Of a DNA stretch of 64,000 nucleotides, positions 25,126-38,372 are shown piece by piece. This stretch comes from Prunus persica. Its lineage: Eukaryota; Streptophyta; Magnoliopsida; Rosales; Rosaceae. A program made the translations under genes and the position numbers. Where the stretch lies: the NCBI RefSeq assembly GCF_000346465.2, contig NC_034016.1:12271805-12335804 (forward strand), in the 5' to 3' direction. The stretch's first letter is position 1, and every line of letters begins with the position of its first letter. The notes under the pieces were generated by a model, which was not told the origin of the DNA, searched no databases, and saw only the letters and a list, made by a program, of their open reading frames with translations.

Positions 25126-26562
25126 CTCTGTTTGGTTAGCGAGAAAGTGAGCGAAGGGAAGCTATGGAATATGGACCTAAAACCTTAGCAGGGAAAGAAA
25201 GAGAAGGGTTTCCCTTTTTTTTTTTCTTTTTTTTTTTGTTGGTGTTTGTTATTCAACAAAGGAGAGGGTTTGTAAGTAAAGTGGGCTTGAAATTTGGGCC
25301 TGACCCAGTAAGAAAAGTGGTTTTGGATTTAGATGACTTTATAAATGTTAAATTTCGTGTTTTAAATCCATCATCCAAACAAAAAACTTTACAAATTCTA
25401 GAACATTAATTTCCGTTATTTTAAATTTTGTCATTTATGAAATTCTTTATACTTTTAAATTTCCTCATTTAAACGCACTTGAATCTCGATTTTTCCCTTC
25501 ACCCTATCGCTTGTATGCCAAAAAAAACAAAAAAGAAACAAACAAACACAACATCTTTTTTAAAAACTCAATCTCTCTTAAGATTTTAGAAATTACGACA
25601 TTTAGATAGAATTTAAAGTTGGGATTTATGATTTACAAATTTCATTTTTTTTCCCCCGTAGAATTTCTAAATTTCTATATTTTTTTATCTAAACACTGTA
25701 ATCAGTTCATATCAATTAAAAAATTCTGACTTTTGTCAAAATCCTAAATTTATTTCTCTCATCCAAACGCACCAGGCAGAGAGCATCTTGGTGAAGTTGG
25801 AGAACTTTCCAAGCTTTCAAAGAGTATTTTCTACTAATAGTAGAACGGCGCCATATGCTAGGTGGCTGCTTGTTATAGATGGATGTCTTGAGGGCACAAA
25901 GCATCAAAAATATATTTTAATTTATTTCGGTGATTTCAATTTCAATTAGATGACATGCCACTGAACTGCTGCGTATGGAACTAGAATGGTTTTCCCCAAA
26001 GGATATCACGAAACCTCACTAAAAAACTAACTTCTTCCCCGTGGAACTCGTGATCAAATTAACTATCAACCTCCACAAGCTCATCAAAATTTAAATGAAC
26101 CAAAAGTTTCTTGAGCTTGAGATAGGAACTCAATCATAATGTTTTATCTTGCCCAAAAAAAAAAACAATCTGTGTTTTATCTAGTTGCTAATTGATGTTA
26201 GAAATCATCTTATTATCTCTCCTATAGCGACACATGGTGGGGCATGAGTAATTTGGTGCACACGTTGCATGCTACCTGCACTCGTGAATTTGGGTGTCCC
26301 ATCCCATGCCTCCCACGCTCCACAGAGAATTCAAACTACTTCAATAATATCAGCTCCGATCTCTTGAATTATAAGAGTCAAAGAAATTGTGGTCATTCAC
26401 TGTTGAATATTAATTCAATAGTTTAAAAAAGTTTATTAAAAAGAGTACAAAAGTGAGTGAATCGTTAAATTTACATCAAACGATGAGTGACCATAAATCT
26501 CTTGGACTCTTGTAGTCCAAAAGATCAGGACTATCTATAATATGTGACCATAATTTTTGAAT

Positions 26563-26594
<32 letters not shown>

Positions 26595-28290
26595 GGGTTT
26601 GTGGTGAAATAGCATAATTCTATTAAACAACAGGGGAACTACATATACACAAGAAGAACATACCTCTTAAAGTAGGTTCTTGCAATACAGAAAACATAAG
26701 CAATCAAGCATAAGGATTGCAAGACAGTGAGTAAATTACAGAACTTGAACTTCAGCTCACTAGGAGTTATAGATAAGGAGGATCCATAAATCTGTATTAG
26801 CTAGTGCTTGAAGAAGACCATGGCAGACAACAACCTATCAATCAACGTGGGACATGAAACACCTTCAATTGGATGGCAAGTTTTTGGATTAGGATTTTAC
26901 ATTTCTAAATTGGTTTATTTGAAAAAGTAACCGTCATAACATAAAATTGTTCTCAATTTTTTAAATCTTATGATTATGGCTTTTCTTGGGTCTTCATAAC
27001 ATGCATCATTAACTTATAATTTACAGAATTTTAGTTACTATGTAAAAAAAAATTCAAACGGTAAGGAGATTTTATTGATAAACTATGCCACAAGGGCAAT
27101 ACAAATATAACATACATAAGGCCCGTTACAACTCCAAATAAGTTACAATCAATACGAAAAGATTAATCGACAACATCAAACTCATACCTCCACTCAAAGC
27201 CACACTTACCTCAAACACAGATCAAACTATTATTAAAAATACTGTGAACAATAATTGTTGGCTTTTAGGTTTTGTTGGAATCTCAATGAAGTATTTTACC
27301 TTTTAAAATTCATATCAAGCATTGAATTTCAATCAAATGGTTTATGACCATGAATTTGTGTAGTTAATGGCGACAAGGATGTGAGCTTTCAGTCATTTGG
27401 GACAAATGGTCCGCACGTTTCTTTTTTTTTCTTTTTTTTCTTTTTTATTTATTTACTAGTTAATAAATAATTATTTTAATTATTTTAATTCGTGATTTTT
27501 CCTACAATTACTAGCACATAAGAAATCAAAATTTAAGTTGAATTTCACATTATAATTCGTAATCTAATACTTGAAAAACTATAAATGACATTGATTAGGG
27601 AATAGTTGATCTCATTCACATTCAACTCTTTTCTATTTCTAACTTTCCGAATTTATGATTTTCCTTTTTTCAATATGTCACAGTACTGAAGGATTAAATC
27701 AAGGTTGGTATAAATACATGAATGAATAAGACAAAGTCAAAAAACATTGTCATGTATAAGGTCACCCCGAGATTAAATGACTATGGATATATTCACCTAT
27801 TTATTATATATTGATATCAAGGGTGAAGATGAAATTTTCTTTCTTGAGGGGCTAAGGATCCAAAATGTTTTATTTATGAGGATCATCGTGCAATGATTTT
27901 ATTAGATCTGTTAGTCACTTGATTTCGTTAGATCAAATGAGGAACTTAAAAATCCCAAGCCATTAAACTAGTGGGCTATATGAGCTTTCTCAAACCCATA
28001 CAAATTGGGCTTGAATTTAGTCAAACTTCAACAAAGTGGTGATCCTATATTTGAATTTGTTAACAATATATTCCATTTTAAGAGAGTTAAAAAAGCACTA
28101 TCTCGTATAAAATTTTCTTTTAATCTTAAAAGGTTACGAGAACTAACTCGAGTATTAGATACCAATTGATTATTGATCGGTAATATTTCTCTTTCTAATA
28201 TTGAAAAAGGTTTAAAATTTGATTCTCCATTCTTGATAGTACCGCATTGATGTAAAATAATGTTATTTGTTTCATATTGTTAATCACCTC
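25126..28290. other. Gene-poor, AT-rich region upstream of RBM28
   Basis: No gene is supported. A T27 run sits at 26568-26594, and similar blocks starting with T or A tracts (26568-26800, 27040-27180) resemble antisense 3' tails of retroelements, but I see no coding part. Words such as CATCCAAACGCACC (25759) hint at old MITEs. Confidence 0.4.
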
Positions 28291-28293
28291 TCT

Positions 28294-28709
28294 AAGAGCA
28301 TTTTTAGTAGGTTACCCCGGCTACCCCCCCCCCCCCCCCCCCCCCCCCCAATCCTATTTCCAGCGATCAAGGCTTGCCAGGGCAAGCGCTAGACTCCACT
28401 AGCCTAGGCTGCTTCCTGAGCAAGCTGACATCACTATGACGTAAGCAACCAATTTAAATACCCAAAAAAAAAATAGAATTTTCAGAATTTTTTTTTCTAT
28501 AAATACCTAGTCATATTCTTCACTTCCCACTCCAAAACTCCATGCAAATTCCTCTCCTCATATCTCATGTAAATAATGGTTGTCCTGAAGTTGCTATGGC
28601 GGTGGGTGGGAATGCATCAAAAAAATTGCTAAGGCCGTCACTACTCACATGAACAGTAACTGCCTTTACCTCTTGACTTTTACTATAACAAATAAATGAA
28701 AATACTCTA
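28294..28709. mobile_element. Possible MITE containing a poly-C tract
   Basis: The left end AGAGCATTTTTAGTAGG and the right end, read in reverse as AGAGTATTTTCATTT, form a weak inverted repeat of about 12 bp. Words such as GAACAGTAACTGCC near the right end are typical of plant MITEs with GAGCATTT ends. A 26-base C homopolymer (28324-28349) lies inside. No clear target duplication was found. Confidence 0.4.
28324..28349. repeat. Poly-C tract, 26 bases
   Basis: An uninterrupted run of C, with G on the other strand. Its true length may vary or be misassembled. Confidence 0.9.
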
Positions 28710-31282
28710 ATAAAATAAGTCCTATCTGTATTAGAGAGATAATCAGCAATATGATAGTCCGTATAGCAATATCCATGATAACGTAATTATTGGAGTAACT
28801 TTAATGTGGCTGTGCATTACCATTTTGTTGTATTTTATTCATTATCCGAAAAAACAAAAATAGAAAAGCTTTGATACTTTTCTACAGTGAAAAGGAAACC
28901 CACCTTTGAAAATTAAAACTAAAAAACGGTGGCCCAAACTGAATCAAACTTCCCTGCCCTAAACCCAATGCATGAAACCAAAAAGGTACTGAGCAGAAGA
29001 AAAAAATAAAAAAACCTCCTGGACTTTGCGTCGACAATGGGGCCCACATCCATTATCATCTGGTGGGTCTAATCCGTGTCATAGCTAAACCTCATGTAGT
29101 GATAAGCCGACCCCCGTTTACACAGGCATCACTTTTTTACTTTTTCCTTTTTAAAAAAAATATTTTATTTTGTTTTTCATGATCCACAAACACCATTTTA
29201 AAAAGTGAGAACCAATTTTTTATACAGTGGTTTGGTTTTAAAGCTAAAGGATGGATCCCACATTCCACACCAGAAGCTTTACTGTTATCCCACGGAAAAC
29301 TTAGAAAAAAAAATATATCAAAATACATTTTAAAACTTTAATTACAATTTATTTGTTGATAAAATGATTTTTATATACAAGCAAAGCAATACTAAAAAAG
29401 GGGTTATTCAAACACAAAACCTCTAGATGTAACTGCTTCTAATAACTAGAGAGTGTGATTCGAATTTAAGACACCTTTCGATTTTGAGAATGAAAAGTAT
29501 CAAGCGATTATGAGTTAGTTTTTTTTTTTTTTTTTACGAATAAGTACAGTATGGTACTAGTAAGATGACCACGTGTTATAATATACGTATCAAATATCAA
29601 TTATGTCGTCTACTTATACTATGACATATAAACACATCATATTACGTAATAATATTCCAACATTATACAATAATTTCTCGTCTTTTAAAAGGACGGTCGT
29701 TATTCGTTTCGCTCTCTTTTTATTTGATTGGATGCTATAAAAATCGAGAGTTAGAGGCGTGCTTAGTGTGATTTTCTCCAAATGGACAGAACCAGATTTT
29801 TTAAATGTTCTACTTAGTTCCAAACTCACGCTATCACACTCCCAACTAAATCATTATTAAAAGAGGCACCAAATCTTATATTAAACATTTGTTTGTGGTC
29901 AGCCATCACAATGCAACGTGTCACCTAGTTTACAAATATCCAACAGTTTTTGCCAACTTATTGTCAACTAGCTAACCAAATTTCATTGGCTTTTGATTAT
30001 TCCAAGCCATATTATTCTACTATTAGCAACTGAGCTACACGAAGTAGATCACAGTTGGCACCTTCCCTTTATTATATTTGCTAATTGTGTTTCATTTCAA
30101 TTAATCTGTTGTTTAACAAAGGATAAGGTGGCTAATCACAAGTTAAGCAATCAATAATTACATATAAAATCAGTTTAATTTTGGGAGATTCAATATTATA
30201 TCCAATACAGAGGTCTAAATTTTAAATATTAAAAAAAAAATCCTATATGAAATGGACTTTAAAAACACATTCAAAACTCTTGTACAACATAATAAAGAGG
30301 CTTTTAACTTCTTATAAATTACAAAACTGCCATTAATTTCTTAAAACAAATTCAACCCCAAAATTTTATGAAAAAACTCAAAACATTCAATGGGGTCGGC
30401 TGTCATTTTTTGAAGTTTTTTTTGGGTTTATTTATATAAAATAAATGATATAGGGTTTATTTATATAATTAGTGCTAAATATAAGTATATTACTATATAT
30501 CTATTTAATTGTTCTATTAATTGGTTTATGCTAGAGCTACGTGCCGGCCAAAGTCTTGTCAATTTGGGACCCTTGGGATTTAATATTAGGGTTTGGTGTA
30601 AATAACCCAACCAACATACATACAAAATTGCATGAATAACATCCACACGAAATCCACACGAAATGTTCTCTCAAATTTATAATATAAGATTATTGATATA
30701 TGCACACCAGGGGGCATAAAAAATGAAAATAATTATTGACCAAACTTAGGTACTTGGGGGTTCTGCCTGGGTTCCATAATGACAATGTGAACCCAAAGTT
30801 CATACTCAAATCAGCATGATGACATATTTAAAAACGAAAACTATGAAGAGTAACTGAATTTTGGGTACACTGGTAAAAAAAAAAGATCGTGAACCAAATT
30901 ATATTTAGATAATTTTGAGATCGACATTCCAAGAGTTAATAGATTAAACTATCTCTTAAACAACGTTTCGGGCTTTAAGATTCAATTCTTTATAATTTGA
31001 ACGGTGTATAATTTAAAGACGACGAATTGAGAGTTACGAGTTATAACAAAACAAGCATCATTGATACGTGAGAAAAGAAAACTAAATAGCATGTAAGGAA
31101 ATCAATAAATACAAATTGGAATCGATTTGAATGAATTCAAGACAAGGAATTGTCTTCTTAAGCCAAACTGTCTTAAAATCACAGGTGGGATTGATCTTAT
31201 GCTGGTATGGTAAATCAATCTTCAAATTGTAACTTATAAACAATCATTCTTAATTCGTGACTCCTCACTGGATTAGGAGACA
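28710..31282. other. Intergenic stretch, nothing recognised
   Basis: Only short ORFs without domains. A 12-bp tandem duplication (ATCCACACGAA twice) is at 30639-30662. Several segments are AT-rich. Confidence 0.4.
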
Positions 31283-31931
31283 TACTGGCGGAACAGCCAT
31301 GGCTATGGTGGGCCACAGCCTAGGTAAGCTTTAAGCAAAATAAATAAATAAACCTATATCTATATGGCCCTCCAAGTCTACTGCCTTTTGCTTTGAGCGA
31401 GTCCTCTCCTCTTAATCGTTTGTTTGTTTGTTTTTTTTCTTCTGTAGAGTGTGCTGCTTTTTTGTTTTTGGTTTTAATTGGCAAAGGCTATCCTTTTTTC
31501 ACCAAATAAAAAATAAGAAAGAAAGCTCTTTAACATTAGACTCAATAAAATTCCTTGCAAGTCCTTTAATCCACAATTACAGACGCAGTAAGTAACGGGA
31601 AGAAGCTTTCAAAAACGGAATATTATGTTAACCTAATTATATTCTTCTTGTGTTTACAACTAATATATATGTGAAACTTAATTATTTATTTTCAATAACA
31701 AAAAATTCTATTCTATTAATGATCGCAAGGCACAACTTGAATAGATACACTTTGAATTATATTTGTTGACCGTACATTCATTTTGATAGTATGTATGTTT
31801 TGATTATATTTAATATGTATTTGTCTTATAATAAAATTGAATAAAAATTAGTCAATGAAAAAAAATGATTAGAGTTTAAGCTAAAAAATTTAACTGGCCC
31901 ATCCATAAAAAAATTTATAGTTCCGCCATTG
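31283..31931. mobile_element. Non-autonomous hAT element, 649 bp
   Basis: The left end TACTGGCGGAAC and right end, in reverse CAATGGCGGAAC, are inverted repeats. They are followed on each side by a similar TATGG..GGGCCA block. The flanking 8 bp are AGGAGACA on the left (31275-31282) and AGGAAACA on the right (31932-31939), 7 of 8 identical, as expected for hAT. It contains no transposase. Confidence 0.72.
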
Positions 31932-32056
31932 AGGAAACAAGAGCCTGCTCATTAAATAACCCAAAACAACTCAAAACCCTTTTATTAATAATCGTAATAT
32001 GACCCCATTTCTCTTTGATAAAAAAAAATAAGAAGAAGAAAAAAAGTCAATGAGGA

Positions 32057-32160
32057 TTTAGTCAAGTAGAATAGGGCCTTGATTTGTAGATTAGTGGTCT
32101 CAGGTTCAAATTCCGTGGCACTATGGTAGTGTGTGTCTGTGTGAAAAACCTCATCTCTTG
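32057..32160 (+). mobile_element. SINE
   Basis: The B box GGTCTCAGGTTCAAATTCC follows an A-box-like TTTAGTCAAGTAGAATAGG by about 40 bp. The element runs into a (TA)n tract at 32187-32215, which may be its tail. Confidence 0.5.
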
Positions 32161-32182
32161 TAGTTTAGACTATCGCTTGTAC

Positions 32183-32186
<4 letters not shown>

Positions 32187-32215
<29 letters not shown>
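32187..32215. repeat. (TA)n microsatellite
   Basis: About 14 TA units. Confidence 0.85.
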
Positions 32216-32219
<4 letters not shown>

Positions 32220-33262
32220 GAGAAACACAATCATGAAAATTGAACTTAACAAAGTTGTCTTCGTTTGGTGAAGTCCATCTAATAATTGACACATTAGATC
32301 GAGACCAAAGGAAGAGGCGGGTAGGCTGAAATTATGGCTCGTTAGGGTAAGGGTGGCCCAAGATAATGCCACTTTTAGAATGTTGATGAATTACTTGAGT
32401 TGCATGTTTAAGGAGATGACGAACTTTGAACAAGATGATCAAGACACATTTATTTAAACTCTTTCTAATATTTATTTTTTAACTGACATTTTAAAGATTT
32501 GTTTTTGTAACAGAGGTTTGTGTGTTTATTTTATTTTTTAAAAATGAAAATTTCTCTCATTTTTACTAAATATGTGTAATTAATTTATTATTCTTATTTG
32601 AGTTTCTTTTGTTAGAAAAGATACTTTATTAATATAATATCATAAGATGTACAATAGAAAGTCAGAATGATCAATACACAACACAAATGTAATTATCAGG
32701 AATACGAGCATAATTTTAAAAAATTCACGACCTGATTACAATTTCGGGGTATGAAAACGCAATTCTGAATCTTTAGTTTAGATGTAGTACAAATATATAT
32801 AGATTAATCCATAATCAGTTAGGTTATAAGAAAGTTGTTTCACAATATTAATAGAGATGCAAGAAAAATTGAAAAGTGACAATGATTTCAATGGAAAAAC
32901 AAAAAAATTTAACTTTTTACTAGGTGCAAATAAATTTTAATTTTACTTTTGGTACATGCCATGCCATGAGAAACAAGAAAAATTTGGGTCAAAATGGAAA
33001 TATAAGGTTGTTAGAAATGACACAAGTACAATGATTACGCATTCGTTTTTCCGAGTCCCAACTCCGTTTGTGTCAGAAATTAAGAAATAAAAAAAAAAAA
33101 AGGCCAACCCCAAACCCCGAAGTCATTCGTCCTTACGTAAGTATGCTGAAACGACACAGATTCCCGTTCCCCCCAAGCCAATCACATCTGTCGTTCTTTG
33201 AGCCTTAGATTTTCCTGCCCTTCCCCAATCCCAAGAGCCAATGAGCAATGCCATGTCCTGCG
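32216..33262. other. Intergenic stretch, nothing recognised
   Basis: AT-rich with no supported gene. The block at 32610-32760 resembles an antisense retroelement tail but has no coding part. Confidence 0.35.
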
Positions 33263-33285
33263 CTGCCTGCCTGCCTGCCTGCCTG
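33263..33285. repeat. (CTGC)n tetranucleotide repeat
   Basis: Five to six CTGC units lie within an unusually C-rich island (about 33110-33330) that otherwise has no ORF I can support. Confidence 0.85.
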
Positions 33286-33412
33286 CGTCTTCAATTAGGG
33301 CTCCCCTGCTCCTGCCGTTGTTGTTAAGGGCAGTGTGCCTTTGCTGTTAAGGCAGGCTTTTGAAATCCAGCGATTGACCTCGTAGACTTTGACTAATACC
33401 AAAACTGCCCCT

Positions 33413-33480
33413 CTTTTTTTAGGACTCGAATACAGGACCTTACTTGAGAGAGTAAATACTCCAAATCACTACACTAGTGG
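33413..33480 (-). mobile_element. SINE fragment
   Basis: On the minus strand an A-box-like CACTAGTGTAGTGATTTGG and B-box-like TATTCGAGTCCT are correctly spaced and followed by an A-rich tail. The SINE sits against the left target duplication of the hAT element. Confidence 0.5.
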
Positions 33481-33492
33481 ATCCTTTGCTGC

Positions 33493-33857
33493 CATTGGTG
33501 GACCCATAATTTTTTTAGCGGAGGTGCAATATTGACTAAGTATGAAAAATGATTTTTCGGAATAATTATTTTCTCAAGATAATTTTTGGCGGCTCTTATT
33601 CCTTACATATCAAATAAGAAAACTTGATTTTATGGGATTTCAGTATGAAGTATATATTGACTTAATGAGCTATCATTTTTAGCATAAATCGTATTTTGCA
33701 CTAAAACCGAAATTTCATATTTTGATTTGGTGGGAATTTGATTTTCTAGTATTTTTATTTGAATCCAAATGGGGGGTACTTCCTTATTTACATTGTGAAG
33801 TAATATAAAAATAAATAAAAGTAAAAAGACAAAGACATTTTACTAGATCCGCCAGTG
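33493..33857. mobile_element. Non-autonomous hAT element, 365 bp, with perfect 8-bp TSD
   Basis: The left end CATTGGTGGACC and right end, in reverse CACTGGCGGATC, are inverted repeats. TTTGCTGC flanks both sides (33485-33492 and 33858-33865). It belongs with the element at 31283-31931 by end sequence. No coding capacity. Confidence 0.82.
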
Positions 33858-34239
33858 TTTGCTGCCCCTCTTTCTTTAAAAGAAATGAGGTTGTTGGCAT
33901 TTTGAAATTCAACCATGCAAGTTTAAGTTACAATTATTGCATTTCATTTGCTTTATCTTGTAAGCCAAACAAACTATTTGGGCTAACGCATTTACTTGCA
34001 CTCACCTTGTTTTAATTTAACAACCTTAAAAAAATCAATGTGAATAAATTTGGAATTACATATTTATATATTTAGCAAGTGGGTTGTTGATGTCTAGTTA
34101 GTTAAAGCTTTTGGTGAGGAAGGGAGTACATTAAAGATGAGTTATATGGTAGCTTTACATGTAAAGAGTGAGAATTTGGATTTTTGTTTTGTTTTAACAC
34201 AAGTAACAGTCTAAACCATAAACATCAGGTGGGTTTCGT

Positions 34240-34325
34240 ATACACACATTACTAAGATGCCATAGAGGTTCAAACCTAAAACTATTGGTTTGCAAATCAA
34301 GGCTATTTTTCACTCAGTTAGACTA
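34240..34325 (-). mobile_element. SINE fragment
   Basis: On the minus strand, CTAACTGAGTGAAAAATAGC (A box region) and GGTTTGAACCTC (B box) are spaced like the other SINEs. Confidence 0.4.
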
Positions 34326-34369
34326 TGTTCGCAAGAATTTGAATTTTTTTATAAAGAAAATGCCCCATG

Positions 34370-34864
34370 CACTAGCGGATCTAGCCATGTTTTAAGTAGG
34401 CAGCTGCCTACTCAAAAATTATCAGGAAATAAAAATAGGTAGATATAAAGCAATAGACCAAGGAAAAGAGAAAGGGAAGAAGAAGAAGGGAAAAAAAAAA
34501 GAGAGGGAAGGAAACAAGAGCCCCAGGGAAAAGAGAAAAAAAAAAGGGAGGGAGGGAAAGGTGGGGGTGTTGGGGGAGAGAGAGAGAGGAGAGAAGGATA
34601 AAAGTGACAAGCAGTATCGTGATTAGATACGGGTGGTATAAGACTCTATAATTATTTTGGAATGGGTAAAATTGTTTGGACACCTGATTTTTTTGTACAC
34701 CCGAGCCCAATTTCTTGTACACTAGAGAGCGCACATCATGATTTATATCGGTGCCATACACGTATCCTAGTTTTTAGATATTTCCCGTATCGGCTTACTT
34801 ATACACGTATTCATGCAAGTGTAAATTGTGCCTACTCGACTTCTAAATCCAGGATCCGTCACTG
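34370..34864. mobile_element. hAT-like element, 495 bp, TSD not found
   Basis: The left end CACTAGCGGATC and right end, in reverse CAGTGACGGATC, resemble the two hAT elements upstream, and both continue to an AGTAGGCA word about 30 bp inward. The flanking 8 bp do not match. The interior is purine-rich (34430-34600), which produces long low-complexity ORFs on the minus strand. Confidence 0.55.
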
Positions 34865-37263
34865 ATGTCAAATTAATTGAATTGAAGAGGATCCAGAGGA
34901 TGGTCACTTCATACCTATATGTGGCTATGCTTTTGCTATAAGCTTCCTCATTTTTGTCAAAAATGCCAAACAAACTATTTGGAAATTGAGAATGCCTTTC
35001 AATGTCTCAAAACCGATAGTAACTTTGAGAAAGATGTCCAGTGATAATCTAATAGTAATAAAATAGGAATTTTAAATTACCTTGTAATTTTTTTGAATGA
35101 TAATTTACCATCTAGCTGAAGAGTCAAACTTGTTTTATACGTTGGTGATGTTGTAAGTATATAAATTTTCTTTGCCTTTTTCTATATTGTAATTCTTAAT
35201 CTATGGCTTTCAAGATAGAAAAAGTTGAATGATGATTTCTTTTAAGTCTAGTTTTTGTATAAAATAATATGACCAGAAAATAGACAAGGGTTTTGTTTTT
35301 TGTTTTTTGTTTTTGCTTTTGCTTTTGATAATGAGAGGTATTCTATAGAAAAAACTAACAAAAATTACAAAGTAAGCATCCTCGAACAATACATCCCGAA
35401 TTATATAAGAGAATCATAAAAACATCCATCATTCATAATTTCATAAATAAAGCGAAATAGACTAATCTATATGCCACAATATTGACTTCTCAAAAAATAT
35501 GACAAGAACTAGACAAGAAAGTTGATAGTAGATGTTGAGAGTCATCAATCAAATGCCCCAAGCATGAAGTATCATTAAAAAGAAGCCCATCAATTATTTT
35601 GAGCACTAAACTTCCTTTTGCTATAGTAAAAACCAAAGCATCTTTGGTATTTTATCCCCATTAATTTTGTTTTCTACCTTTTATTTTCTTTCATAACATC
35701 AAGTAAAATAGTCCCACTAGTATCCAAAAGGTTGTACTTTTCATTCCAAACCCAATCTCAAAATGCCCACTCACTTCACTGCCCCTCATCAAAGAGATGC
35801 CTTTTTCATTGTTACCATCTAAAAGGGAAAGCTAAAGGTGTGGGAATACAAGTAAGTAGTGTCACATTAGTGGGTTAGGCAAGTGCTATCTTAGATAGAA
35901 GCTCCAATAAACCATATCCCCATCATAAAAATGAAATATTTGTGAGAGACAAATTTTTTTTTTGGGAAGGTAAAAATGATGGAGATGCTTTTGCAAGATA
36001 AAAAAAATTACTTTTAGTCATCATATTGAAATTAAATTTTTTTTTATCATTATTACTATGAGGGTGAGGTAAGTATTCTAATTCTAGTATGGAGTTAAAA
36101 GCCTCCCACCTAAATGATTAGTTTTATTTTTAAACATTTAAAAATTAATAATCATTAATAGTTAAAAAAAAAGTATAAATAGACTTCTTGTTTTTGGTAT
36201 GAGAATAGTTTTTTTTTTTTTTGGGTGCAAATTTTATCAGTAAATCTGACATTTGTCCTTGATATTTATAAATTGGTTTGGAGATCTTTGAAAAAGAAAA
36301 AAAAAAAACTTTTGTCCCCACCACTTGAACAAAGTAATAGCTAAAACTATACAAAACAGAATTTGGATGATAGTGACAAATATGCAATACCACAACAATA
36401 GGGGAAACAACTAGAAATACATAAAGATGACAGGACCACAAGTGCAAAAATCCCAGATTAGTTGGCACAAAACGACAAATACAGTGATATGGGCACCTAA
36501 TGCTAAATGGTGCACCTCTTAAATTAAATAAAAAATATATAAAAAACTATCTGTTAAAAGACAAAAAAAAATTAAAAATTAAAAATAGAATGCAAAATTC
36601 AGAAGAGAAGCTTAGGACAAAAATACAAAAATTAAAAAATAGAGGAAAATAATAGAATATGCTTATATGGTGGATATTGCAGGAAACCCAGACCTTCCAT
36701 GCTCAAAGGGATGAGAGAGACAGCCATAGAGGTTGAAGTTAGATAGAAGGAAGAAAAAAAAGAGGAGAGAGAGATTAGATGGTGGGAGAGGATATGGGGG
36801 TTTAAGAGAGGGTTTTAGGTCCACCAACTGGTGGTTAGAGATTGAGCTCCTTAACCAAACACTTGAGCATCACCAGCCAAAGAAATAATTAAGCATAGCA
36901 AATTGTAGAAGAAGAAGAAGAAGAAGCAAATAACAGCAAAGTCAAGTACCCAACAACTTTTCCCCAACTGGGTTTCAAGCAAAAAACTAAGAAAAGCAAA
37001 GAAACCCACCAAAGCCCCAAAAGGAGAATCCATATCTGGAAAAAGAAACAAACCCGCATACTTTGAAAGAGAAAGTCATCATTTTTCTTGAGTGACTCAG
37101 TGAAACACTTTCTCTGTGTGTGTTTTTTTCTGTGTGCGTGTGAGTCTCACGTGGGGTTTGATTCAGTGATGGGTGGAGAATATCTATGATTGCAAAAAAA
37201 AACAGAGCAAAAGTGAAAAATTCATAGCTCTCATCTCACTTATTTTCTCACACAGAAAAGATA
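34865..37263. other. Region upstream of the BEL1-like gene
   Basis: No gene is supported. From about 36680 the sequence becomes rich in GA and GAA tracts (for example GAAGAAGAAGAAG at 36908), which suggests the promoter and leader of the next gene. Confidence 0.45.
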
Positions 37264-37380
37264 TTGTTTTTTCCTTTTTGTGGGTTTTTATTGTTGTTAA
37301 ATAATAGAGTTGTTGTTGTTGGTGTTCTTGGGATCGGAAAGTGTTTGGTTCTGAGAGGATTGTGTTCTAGCGATCGGGTG

Positions 37381-37493
37381 ATGTTCTCTAAGACTTTTCT
37401 GTTCCCCACACAACCCACGACTGTTACCAGTTTCCAGGTATTTTTTTATTTTTTATTTTTTTTCCTGACTTTATCTTCAATATTATCTTTTAG

Positions 37494-37537
<44 letters not shown>

Positions 37538-38326
37538 AGTCATGAATTTTTCTGTTTTTCTTTTTGTTTTATGGTTCTCTCTTTCTATTTGTTAAGATGA
37601 TGATCCGTTATAATTAGTCTGTCTTCCTTGTTGCTGTTTTATTTTTTCCTTTTTTTCTCTCCTTGTTGGTAGTCTAAAAATCTTGTTTTTCATTTGAATT
37701 TATCTTTATCTTTTCCTTCTCTGAACATGGTTTTCTCTTAGAATTTAATTTTCCCTTCTCTGGGGTTGATTTCTGAATTCTGATTCTGTTTGCATGGCGC
37801 TTCTGGGTAGTTATTGCTTATTATTTACTTGAATAATTCAGTTATTGGAAAAAAATAATGGATATAAATAATTTTTCTTCCTTCTAAGAGGTTCTTTGTA
37901 CAAAGAAAGTTTCTCCCAATGGATGTTGGTCCAAAAGTCAATCCTTTGCCAGGCACCTAACAAGTTCATATGTCAGCATACAAAGACTGGTTTTTGGATG
38001 ATTAATTCTCCTATATGTTGGGGCATTAATTACCTGTATTATCTATAATTATAAGTTTCTGTCTGCGGTAATAGAATTTGCAATCAATTCCTATATCTCC
38101 AAGTGTTTTGCTTTGGTGAGTTGATTTTCTTCTGTGAGGATTGCTTGGAATCCCAACAGATAATTTTCTGTACTTGAGTAGTTTTCCTTTAAGTGCAAGC
38201 TTATACTGGTGAGAGTAAGAATTGATGATTCACAATTAAATTCCTGTAAGTTTACTAGTTTTCTGACTATGCTACGGATTAGTAATGATGGAAGTTGTAC
38301 TGATTTATTTTCAGGGTTGGGGATGA
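37381..38326 (+). CDS. Upstream ORF in the BEL1-like 5' leader (spliced, 22 codons)
   Basis: ATG at 37381 opens a reading frame of 19 codons up to a donor at 37437/37438. Joining to the acceptor at 38314/38315 adds three codons (GWG) and a stop at 38324-38326, 46 bases before the main ATG. Peptide start MFSKTFLFPTQPTT. Upstream ORFs in BEL1-like leaders could reduce translation of the main ORF; this is inferred from position only. Confidence 0.45.
37438..38314 (+). other. 5'UTR intron of the BEL1-like gene
   Basis: Donor CAG/GTATTTTT and acceptor TTTTCAG/GG bracket an 877-bp T-rich intron. It contains a (CT)n microsatellite at about 37496-37532. A long first intron in the leader is common in BEL1-like genes. 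Confidence 0.6.
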
Positions 38327-38372
38327 CTGTAATCTGACTCAAATAACTGGGCAACAAGGAGCAGAGAAAAGT

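Noticed and set aside
34408..34761. 117-codon minus-strand ORF with hydrophobic and Ser/Leu runs
   Set aside because: It is the translation of a purine-rich low-complexity tract within the hAT-like element.
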